Assembly: GCA_020346805.1 (NCBI GenBank)
Contig: CP070790.1
Span: 4,022,839 to 4,031,510, forward strand
Length of the DNA: 8,672 nt
Direction: 5' to 3'
Origin: Planctomycetota bacterium
Lineage (GTDB): Bacteria; Planctomycetota; Phycisphaerae; UBA1845; PWPN01
In this document: positions 1 through 4,833 of the stretch, piece by piece
Numbering within the stretch: position 1 is the stretch's first letter
Layout: each line of letters starts with the position of its first letter
Translations under genes and position numbers: made by a program
Notes under the pieces: model-generated
The model's database searches: none
The model's input: only the letters and a program-made list of their open reading frames with translations
What the model was told of the DNA's origin: nothing

Positions 1-1066
1 CACCGCCACCCATGCCGGCACAGTTTTTTACGAAGGTGCTGTTGATTATCTTTGACTCACCCTCCAGGGAAATGGCGCCGCCGTACCGGTAGGCTGTGTT
101 ACCCACAAATACACTATTTATCAACGTTATGGTGGTTGGTGAATTGGACATGTCAATTGCACCGCCGCTGCCGGTCAGTGCCTGGTTCCCATAGAACAGG
201 CAGCTCTTGAACTGCGTGTCTTTGCCACTCCCGATGCCTGCCGCTCCCCCGCCATGTCCCGCCGTGTTCCGAATGAACACGCATCGGCGTACCTTGACCT
301 TAGCGCCAGCGCTAAGGGCCCCATTGTTATGTTCTGCAACGTTCTCGCGGAATACGCAGTCGGTGATCTCGGCGGCCGGACAGACAACGGCTCCTCCGCC
401 GTAGGCGCGGTTATTGATAAAATGACAATTCTCAATGGTGGGACGACCAAGACTGTTGTAGCTGTAAATCGCCCCCCCTGAATGACCGTATCCCTCGACG
501 GTATTGTCTCGAAACGTGCACTCGACAATCGTCGGGCTCCCTGAATAGTTGTAGAGACCGGCTCCCGCGTGATTGGGATAATCGCCTCCGTATCCGTTCG
601 AGATCGTCACACCGTCAAGCTTGGTCGAAGATCCCGTATCGCCACTGTTGACCACATGGTAGCTATTGTCTGTTGGCTCCCCCGTCACCCCAATGTCGCC
701 GGTAAGGACCGTTTCATATCCCACCGGATCGCGATTTGCCCATGGGCCGCCTCCGGGAGGAAAGCCTCCATAGATTGAAACGCCGTTCTTGAGCTGAAAC
801 GTAGCCGCGCGATCGTCCGTGTACGTACCTGATTGAGAGTCATAGTCTGGCCGGTAGGTGCCTGCTGCTACTCGGATCTCCGCGCCCATCGCCGCGTCGA
901 TGAGCGCAGGCTGGAGCTCCACATAGGCATCGGCCCAGCTCGTGCCGTTGTTTGCTCCGGAAGCGCTGGCGTCAACATAGATTATACTTTGGGCCTTAAC
1001 GGATTGACTCCAGAGCGACACAATAAACAGGACTAACACGCTATGTATGCGGGTACTGCGAAGCAT
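1..1066 (-). CDS. Secreted right-handed parallel beta-helix repeat protein, C-terminus beyond window
   Basis: The minus frame is open from an ATG at 1066 to the window edge (355 codons, no stop), so the 3' end is missing. The start is supported by AGAGG 9 nt upstream and an immediate signal peptide: basic MLRSTR, a hydrophobic core, and likely cleavage after VKA (residue 25). Mature residues 30-48 read YVDASASGANNGTSWADAY, followed by IRVAAGTYRPD (64-74), the usual N-terminal cap of these exoproteins. From about residue 145 onward, repeated coils carry GGA or GGG turns, N-C-x-F strands and FxxNxA motifs (for example CHFINNRAYGGGAV, CVFRENVAEHNNGAL, SVFVGNTAYRYGGAI), as in Pmp-like and pectate-lyase-like beta-helices. 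It is probably exported or surface-attached. No catalytic residues are evident, so polysaccharide binding or lyase activity would be guesswork. Any anchoring signal would lie outside the window. The family call is solid; the role is unknown. Confidence 0.88.
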   Translation of the reverse strand, partial: MLRSTRIHSVLVLFIVSLWSQSVKAQSIIYVDASASGANNGTSWADAYVELQPALIDAAMGAEIRVAAGTYRPDYDSQSGTYTDDRAATFQLKNGVSIYGGFPPGGGPWANRDPVGYETVLTGDIGVTGEPTDNSYHVVNSGDTGSSTKLDGVTISNGYGGDYPNHAGAGLYNYSGSPTIVECTFRDNTVEGYGHSGGAIYSYNSLGRPTIENCHFINNRAYGGGAVVCPAAEITDCVFRENVAEHNNGALSAGAKVKVRRCVFIRNTAGHGGGAAGIGSGKDTQFKSCLFYGNQALTGSGGAIDMSNSPTTITLINSVFVGNTAYRYGGAISLEGESKIINSTFVKNCAGMGGG

Positions 1067-1136
1067 ATAGGATAACCTCTACCGCTGGGAAATCTTTTGC
1101 TAGCCAATCTTTCTGCGTGTTACAGTGGTAATAACC

Positions 1137-1165
1137 AGTTTACCGACATCGACTTGCTTTAGCAA
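1137..1165 (-). promoter_or_regulatory. Candidate sigma70-type promoter for the beta-helix gene
   Basis: Read on the minus strand, TTGCTA (1165-1160) and TAAACT (1142-1137) are separated by 17 nt. Each matches the consensus at about 4 of 6 positions, and the pair lies about 70 nt before the ATG at 1066. The -35 box sits inside a small palindrome, CTTGCTTTAGCAAG (1153-1166). No better candidate was seen in the upstream stretch, but the match is weak. Confidence 0.25.
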
Positions 1166-1330
1166 GGGAAAAGCATCGCAAGGTTAAGCGGCATTAACTT
1201 GCATAAAAGATGCCCAAAAGAAAATTTCCCTATGACAAGGACTTAGGATCGGAGAGGGCGGCTGCCTCGGCGGTCTGAAGTGCCGGAGGCCAAGCGGGAG
1301 TGATTTGCATCGGCAATGTCCCAGTCTTTA

Positions 1331-1384
1331 CCACTATAGTGATACGTCCGTACCTACCCGCGAACGGTGGAGCAGCGGTTTGCA
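1331..1384 (+). repeat. Degenerate second copy of the tRNA-Thr 5' half
   Basis: CCACTATAG (1331-1339) resembles the acceptor start CCACTGTAG of the better copy, and CGGTGGAGCAGCGGTTTGCA (1365-1384) matches its D arm and anticodon-stem segment CGGTAGAGCAGCGGTTTTGTA with three differences. About 25 unrelated bases replace the short D-loop piece between the two blocks. The copies are about 90-107 nt apart. The second block is clearly similar; the first is short enough to be chance. Confidence 0.45.
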
Positions 1385-1401
1385 TTTCCCCTCACCCAGT
1401 A

Positions 1402-1429
1402 TTGCATAAACTCTTTATTGTATTATAGT
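1402..1429 (+). promoter_or_regulatory. Candidate promoter of the truncated tRNA-Thr
   Basis: TTGCAT (1402-1407) and TATAGT (1424-1429, 5 of 6 matches to TATAAT) are 16 nt apart in an AT-rich block. The predicted start, around 1436, falls just before the tRNA 5' end at 1439, as expected for a tRNA promoter. The -35 match is poor. Confidence 0.3.
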
Positions 1430-1438
1430 TATATTTAT

Positions 1439-1478
1439 GCCACTGTAGCTCAGTCGGTAGAGCAGCGGTTTTGTAAGC
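1439..1478 (+). pseudogene. tRNA-Thr(UGU) 5' half, truncated in the anticodon arm
   Basis: The 5' half of a bacterial tRNA-Thr can be laid out fully. The acceptor strand is GCCACTG (1439-1445), followed by TA and the D arm GCTC/GAGC with loop AGTCGGTA (1448-1463). The anticodon stem 5' strand is GCGGT (1465-1469) and the loop is TTTGTAA (1470-1476), with anticodon TGT at 1472-1474. The 3' strand of the anticodon stem should read GCCGC but only GC (1477-1478) is kept before the sequence diverges. No variable loop, T arm (GGTTCGA-type) or acceptor complement (CAGTGGC) was found in the following 280 bases, so this is not a working tRNA as it stands. An intron or an integration-site relic are the alternatives considered. 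Confidence 0.8.
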
Positions 1479-1716
1479 AAATAACGCTTCGCACCATAAT
1501 CTGGAAACGCCGATCCGAAAGGCGCATTTTCTCTACCATTTTCCCTCATTACAGAACGCGAAATCTTTGATTTATACTGTTTTAGGGCCGTGGAGCAACC
1601 CCATTCGCTGTTGTATTTGATCGACTGAGTTCAGGCCAGGGAAGACAGAGGGGCACGGAATATAGTCGAGCTAAGTTTCGAGAAAGGGCGGGGATAGCTA
1701 TCGTAGACTGATCGCA

Positions 1717-1763
1717 GACATCTATTTCACACTATTCCAATTTTGAAAGTGAAGAGAGATGTC
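1717..1763 (-). repeat. Imperfect inverted repeat at the 3' end of the tandem metallo-beta-lactamase gene
   Basis: GACATCT (1717-1723) pairs with AGATGTC (1757-1763), and TTCAC (1726-1730) pairs with GTGAA (1749-1753). This gives 12 base pairs with a 2/3-nt internal loop and an 18-nt apical loop. It overlaps two bases of the stop codon (1764-1762). No U-tract follows on the minus strand, so it is not a standard intrinsic terminator; it could protect the mRNA 3' end. Confidence 0.4.
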
Positions 1764-3408
1764 ATAGTGAAGGGGAAGTTGTCGGCCTGGAGTCCAGACG
1801 GCTGCGGCAAGAATAACTAATAGATGTTTTGCCACCAATGACGCCTTTGGGCCAACGTTCAAGAGTAAGTGGATCATGGGCTGGTAATACAATGTCCGCC
1901 AACGATCTGATCTCGGCCATTGCTCCCAGACAGACCTCCTGGTTGGGGCTGTTGATGGCGATGTTTTTCTCAATGTTGTCGTACATATAGACCACGTCAC
2001 CTGTCAGCATGACCGATCCGATGCAGGTTTGGACGAGTACTCCCTGGCTGCCGGTCGTATGGCAACCAAGCAACACGGTCCGTACTCCGGGTACGACCTC
2101 CTCATTCTCAACCAGCTGCAGCGCATCCGGTCGCGACTGGACCACCTTGAGTACTTCAGGATTGATCCGCCCTTTGGCATCTTCCCACTCCTGCCGATTA
2201 ACAACCAACTTGGCGTTGGTAAACAGCGGAAAGTAGTCGTAGTGGTCGGCGTGGACGTGGGTGATGAAGACGTGGCTCACCGAGTCGGGATCAATCCCCG
2301 CCCGCTTCAAGACCACCGGTACCTGCTCCTCGGGCAGCTGTTGCACGCCACCGGGGATGTAACTGGCCGTCGCCCGGTTGAACTCCTCGATATACTTTGG
2401 GTTAGGCCCGGTCTCCACAATCATTGGTCTGGGGCCTCCCTGGATCACCCATACGTACAGATAGTAGATCCGAGTCGCCTGACTCTCACATTCATGAAAG
2501 GTGATGTGATTACGGACCTCACACTGCCCAACCTTGATAGCGCGGATGGTATACTTCGGCGTCCCGGCCGGTACGGGCGGCCAGCGATCCAATGTGCCCG
2601 GATCATGACTTGGCAGCACAATATCAGCCTTGCCGCGGATGGTCTTGATAGCCGCTTCAACTTCCTTCAGGTCCGAGTACACGCCGATTGGTTTATCCAT
2701 GTTGGATAGCAATGATACGGTATCACTAGTTAATACGACACGCCCGTGGGTGCTGTTAACCAGGAAGGCCATCGATCCCGGCGTGTGTCCACCGACCCAG
2801 AAAGACTCAAAACCGGGCAGCACCTCCTCATCCTCGATGAGATGAAGTCTTTTGCTCCATGCGGGATCGTCGCGCAACTTGAACAGGATCGGACCGTGCC
2901 CCCAACTTCCCCGGCAGTCGTTCGCCGTCGCCAACTTCCACTCCTTTCGACCTATGTGGATGGTTGCGTTCGTGTAGCTCAACAGCTCATCGATGTGATC
3001 AAAATGCAAATGGGTGATGAACACGTGGCCGATTTCCTCAGGCTCGAGCCCGAACTTGCGGAGTTGTGCCCGGCTACTTTGTTGGGGTGTCTGAGTGACT
3101 GGTTTGCGCAGTACCTTGGCCGCACCACGGTTCATCTCCGCAACGTTATGAAGGCCGGCCTCAACGAGGATGGGTTTCTCCCCGCCCAGAATCAGCCAGA
3201 CATACAAGGCATAGTCGTATGTTTCATTGCTGCTGCCGCCGTCGAACGCGTGATCGCCAGCAATCTTGCACATACCATTGAGTAGTGGGTATATGCGATA
3301 ATTGGGTTTGCTCCGATCCAGCGCCGGCAGTTCTCCATATATCCCAACCTCGCAGAACAAACCCATTATTATTGACGCTATTGCCAGATAACCAATCGAT
3401 ATTCTCAA
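1762..3408 (-). CDS. Secreted tandem double metallo-beta-lactamase-fold hydrolase (AHL-lactonase-like)
   Basis: This 548-residue protein contains two complete metallo-beta-lactamase domains in one chain. A signal-peptide-like N-terminus (residues 1-25) suggests export. Domain 1 spans about 37-275, with ligands HLHFDH (H133, H135, D137, H138), H208 in GGHTPGS, D229 and H268. Domain 2 spans about 286-520, with HVHADH (H384, H386, D388, H389), H450 in GCHTTGS, D471 and H511. The repeat period is 251 residues, and LYVWxIxGG (68 and 317) marks the same strand in both halves, so it arose by duplication and fusion. Spacing fits the N-acyl-homoserine-lactonase/glyoxalase-II-like branch. Domain 2 keeps a Tyr three residues after its Asp (Y474), where AiiA has a catalytic Tyr; domain 1 has Ser. 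The start is TTG at 3408, preceded by AGGA at 8 nt. The last ~25 residues look like unstructured tail. The substrate is unknown; lactone hydrolysis is only a family hint. Confidence 0.9.
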   Translation of the reverse strand: MRISIGYLAIASIIMGLFCEVGIYGELPALDRSKPNYRIYPLLNGMCKIAGDHAFDGGSSNETYDYALYVWLILGGEKPILVEAGLHNVAEMNRGAAKVLRKPVTQTPQQSSRAQLRKFGLEPEEIGHVFITHLHFDHIDELLSYTNATIHIGRKEWKLATANDCRGSWGHGPILFKLRDDPAWSKRLHLIEDEEVLPGFESFWVGGHTPGSMAFLVNSTHGRVVLTSDTVSLLSNMDKPIGVYSDLKEVEAAIKTIRGKADIVLPSHDPGTLDRWPPVPAGTPKYTIRAIKVGQCEVRNHITFHECESQATRIYYLYVWVIQGGPRPMIVETGPNPKYIEEFNRATASYIPGGVQQLPEEQVPVVLKRAGIDPDSVSHVFITHVHADHYDYFPLFTNAKLVVNRQEWEDAKGRINPEVLKVVQSRPDALQLVENEEVVPGVRTVLLGCHTTGSQGVLVQTCIGSVMLTGDVVYMYDNIEKNIAINSPNQEVCLGAMAEIRSLADIVLPAHDPLTLERWPKGVIGGKTSISYSCRSRLDSRPTTSPSL

Positions 3409-3431
3409 TGCGAAATTCCTATTTTAAACCA

Positions 3432-3455
3432 CGGGCGAACCTCGCCCGCCTTTTT
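3432..3455. promoter_or_regulatory. Strong GC-rich hairpin in the 5'-UTR of the metallo-beta-lactamase gene
   Basis: CGGGCGA (3432-3438) and TCGCCCG (3442-3448) form a perfect 7-bp stem with a 3-nt loop. On the plus strand it is followed by CC and five T, which is a textbook intrinsic terminator shape, yet no plus-strand gene lies upstream. On the minus strand it falls between the predicted transcription start (about 3456) and the TTG start at 3408, so it would be the 5'-UTR stem of that mRNA. It may block plus-strand readthrough or stabilise the leader. Confidence 0.6.
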
Positions 3456-3462
3456 CAGTCTC

Positions 3463-3471
3463 ATTATACCA
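3463..3471 (-). promoter_or_regulatory. Extended -10 promoter of the tandem metallo-beta-lactamase gene
   Basis: On the minus strand 3471-3463 reads TGGTATAAT, a perfect extended -10 (TGn followed by TATAAT). No good -35 box is visible 17 nt upstream, which is normal for extended -10 promoters. The start would be near 3456, giving a leader of about 48 nt that contains the GC hairpin and the AGGA ribosome site. Confidence 0.6.
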
Positions 3472-3618
3472 CGATTTGTTATTCGTCTATGTTACATCAG
3501 GTCATAAAGATTTAAGACCACGTGTCGCGAATTAGCTGCACATGATTTGCATTCAGTCCCCTAACATAAGTCAATACCAACCAATTTACTTTACTTACTT
3601 TGAATTGGGAGAAATGTC

Positions 3619-3729
3619 ATGGGTAAAGTATACATTGGACTCAACCTTGAAGCCGTTCGGCGTCACGAAAAACCTTTCGAGTAGGGTGTTGAGAAGGCGG
3701 CAGAACTGGGATATGAGTATATCGAACCG
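3619..3729 (+). pseudogene. 5' part of the sugar isomerase gene, interrupted by an in-frame amber codon
   Basis: An ATG at 3619, with GGGAG 7 nt upstream, starts the reading frame that continues into the 3730-4443 ORF. It encodes MGKVYIGLNLEAVRRHEKPFE, then TAG at 3682-3684 (codon 22), then GVEKAAELGYEYIEP, and runs straight into MVHWGRELM. The peptide on both sides of the TAG fits the first strand and helix of the TIM barrel, and the full frame gives 274 codons, close to the usual length of about 275. The TAG is therefore a single-base interruption, for example of TGG, rather than a true 5' boundary. The sequence does not say whether it is a real mutation, a consensus error or a readthrough site. 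Confidence 0.8.
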
Positions 3730-4443
3730 ATGGTTCATTGGGGCCGGGAGTTGATGAGCGAGGCGGGCTACTATCACACCGTCTCGATGTTCGATGATTC
3801 ATATCGTATCAGGCGGGCGGCGGAGAAAGCGGGTGTCAAATTATCGGGCTTGCAGTCGCATGGGCCGTTGGGTCGGCCAGAGGTTCACGGCGAGTATCTG
3901 AAGTTGGCAATTCGCCACGCCGCCGAATGCGGCGCGCCTGTGGTCAACACCGATGAAGGTATGAAGGCCTCCTGGACTACAGAGGAAGAAGACCATGTAC
4001 TAATACGGTATACTTTGTACGAAGCAGCGAAGGTTGCTGAACCTCGGGGCATTTTGATTGGGCTAGAATGCCATGCCCAATACTCGCGGACTCCCGAGGG
4101 GCTGGACCGCATCTATAACCTGGTCGATTCGCCGGCCATAGGGATCAACTTGGACACCGGGAATGCTTACCTTGCCGGCCAGGATCCCTGCAAATGGTTG
4201 GAGCGTGTGGTCGGTCGTCTGGTTCATCTCCACGCCAAGGACATCACCTTGGAACAATCGGATGCAGAACGCGTTCAAGTCACCGAGACACCCGTCGGAT
4301 GCGCCTGTGGTGATGGAATTATTGACTGGGCACGGGTAATCAAGATCATCCGCGAAGCCCCACGGGATATTGTCATGTCGGTCGAATGTGGCAGCGTCGA
4401 TGAGGCCGAACGTAGCATCGCGCATCTAAAATCACTGCTGTAA
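3730..4443 (+). CDS. Sugar phosphate isomerase/epimerase (AP-endonuclease-2-like TIM barrel), N-terminally broken
   Basis: This belongs to the xylose-isomerase-like TIM-barrel family (PF01261), which includes sugar epimerases, hydroxypyruvate isomerase and inosose dehydratase. Numbered from the ATG at 3730, the expected divalent-metal ligands are all present: E113 in IGLECH, D142 in NLDTGN, H166 or H168 in VHLHAKD, and E219 in SVECGS. H44 (LQSHGP) follows strand 2. The conserved VNTDEG and VGCACGDGIIDW segments fit the substrate loops. Starting at 3730 would lose strand 1 and helix 1, so a protein from this ATG alone would probably not fold properly; no good ribosome site precedes it. The intact gene should start at 3619. 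It stands alone on the plus strand, divergent from the metallo-beta-lactamase gene with a 210-bp gap. The exact substrate cannot be told from the sequence. Confidence 0.88.
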   Translation: MVHWGRELMSEAGYYHTVSMFDDSYRIRRAAEKAGVKLSGLQSHGPLGRPEVHGEYLKLAIRHAAECGAPVVNTDEGMKASWTTEEEDHVLIRYTLYEAAKVAEPRGILIGLECHAQYSRTPEGLDRIYNLVDSPAIGINLDTGNAYLAGQDPCKWLERVVGRLVHLHAKDITLEQSDAERVQVTETPVGCACGDGIIDWARVIKIIREAPRDIVMSVECGSVDEAERSIAHLKSLL

Positions 4444-4525
4444 GCGCGCATGAGAATAATAACAAACGCCCTGCCAATCCGAAGAGTGACAGGGATTTTG
4501 ATTATTCTATTCAATAGAGCTATTT
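4441..4525 (-). repeat. Dispersed module, copy 1 (stop codon plus terminator region)
   Basis: Positions 4441-4494 match 7154-7206 at about 45 of 54 aligned positions with one gap, by hand alignment. Similarity then continues at a lower level through an AT-rich spacer (TTCTATTCAATA against TTCAATTCAATA) to a minus-strand TAG stop (4522-4520 here, 7237-7235 in copy 2). In both copies the minus-strand order is basic C-terminal peptide, TAG, AT-rich spacer, hairpin, about 25 nt. Copy 1 ends flush with the TAA of the convergent isomerase gene. Confidence 0.6.
4469..4506. terminator. Bidirectional-type hairpin after the isomerase gene (repeat copy 1)
   Basis: CCCTGCCA (4469-4476) and TGACAGGG (4487-4494) form an 8-position stem with one C.A mismatch as plus-strand RNA; the minus-strand RNA pairs fully through a G.U. 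The plus side is followed by ATTTTGATTATT and lies 25 nt after the isomerase stop, so it could end that transcript. The minus side is followed by GTTTGTTATTATT. It is homologous to the hairpin at 7180-7207. Confidence 0.55.
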
Positions 4526-4576
4526 CCTCTTCCAACGCATAATCACCAGATAGCCGAGTGTATGTGGTAGTCCCAT
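4520..4576 (-). pseudogene. Relic of a PEP-CTERM-like C-terminal tail
   Basis: The minus frame ending at TAG 4522-4520 reads MGLPHTLGYLVIMRWKRK: a short hydrophobic run then a basic end, as in exosortase-sorted PEP-CTERM proteins. It is preceded by an in-frame TAA, so only about 18 codons survive and no Pro-x-Pro motif is seen. The main support is position: the tail, stop, spacer and terminator line up with the better tail at 7235-7312. On its own the peptide would not be convincing. Confidence 0.4.
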
Positions 4577-4607
4577 TTATGGTTATGGATCAACCAAACC
4601 AAGCTAG

Positions 4608-4748
4608 ACCATCATTGAACGAGCTACAAGAATCATCGAATTGAAGCCGGAAAGGTTGAAATACGCTTATATCAAACGTAACCAGTATATGGTAGATCAT
4701 AGTGAAAATATAATTGCATTATGGTTGGGTGAGAACCCGCCTTATTAA
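4608..4748 (+). pseudogene. Fragment of a SLOG/DUF1273 (YspA-like) family protein
   Basis: The plus frame from 4608 to the TAA at 4746-4748 encodes about 46 residues, including ERATRIIELKPERLKYAY and then IKRNQYMVDHSENIIALW. The pattern of an ERA-type helix followed by RN-x-x-MVD-x-S-x-x-IA is the conserved core of SLOG-superfamily proteins of the YspA/DUF1273 type, which bind nucleotide-like ligands in a Rossmann-like fold. The family normally continues with a Gly-Gly-Thr loop, but here it stops after LGENPPY. The frame is closed upstream by TAG at 4605-4607 and no start codon is available, so this is a short internal remnant. It sits in an AT-rich, otherwise empty gap. The family call rests on recalled motifs. 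Confidence 0.5.
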
Positions 4749-4833
4749 TTATAATTCACCATGGAATCACTGAAGCACGGAGGGCAATAAGTCATTTTGT
4801 GCCTTATCTTCTTGCTGCAACTAATACTATTTT

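Larger units (their letters stand above)
1067..1761. other. Gene-poor stretch with tRNA relics and small hairpins
   Basis: No convincing protein gene was found on either strand over these 695 bases. The small open frames here carry no recognisable family. One plus-strand frame (1367-1570) reads through the tRNA fragment and gives the peptide ATVAQSVEQRF, which is simply what tRNA-Thr DNA translates to. The stretch holds the 5' region of the beta-helix gene, a hairpin at 1264-1290 (arms GCCTCGGC and GCCGGAGGC, one bulged G), two tRNA-Thr 5' fragments with an AT-rich promoter-like region between them, a 10-bp palindrome GATAGCTATC at 1693-1702, and an inverted repeat running into the metallo-beta-lactamase stop codon. 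Confidence 0.6.

Noticed and set aside
1367..1570. 67-codon plus-strand ORF containing ATVAQSVEQRF
   Set aside because: It reads through the tRNA-Thr fragment; this peptide is the usual spurious translation of a tRNA gene.
1584..1600. CCGTGGAGCAACCCC as a possible third tRNA fragment
   Set aside because: Only about 9 bases match and no flanking tRNA element is present.
1693..1702. GATAGCTATC palindrome as an operator
   Set aside because: It is a single 10-bp palindrome far from any promoter candidate, so chance is likely.
1439..1761. Group I intron after the tRNA anticodon arm
   Set aside because: No 3' tRNA half was found downstream and I could not recognise intron core pairings; a covariance-model search would decide.
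1722..2000. Alternative minus-strand frame at the 3' end of the metallo-beta-lactamase gene, considered as a frameshifted C-terminus
   Set aside because: Domain 2 is complete by H511 and LERWP; the alternative frame shows no family resemblance.
2029..3285. Plus-strand ORFs of 226 and 179 codons opposite the metallo-beta-lactamase gene
   Set aside because: They are antisense shadows of a strongly conserved gene, without a ribosome site or recognisable domains.
3682..3684. TAG as a pyrrolysine or other programmed recoding site
   Set aside because: This family has no known pyrrolysine and no supporting element was seen; kept only as a weak genome-wide hypothesis.
4725..4742. GGGTGAGAACCC hairpin as terminator of the SLOG relic
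   Set aside because: It has a 4-bp stem, lies inside the reading frame and lacks a clear T-tract.
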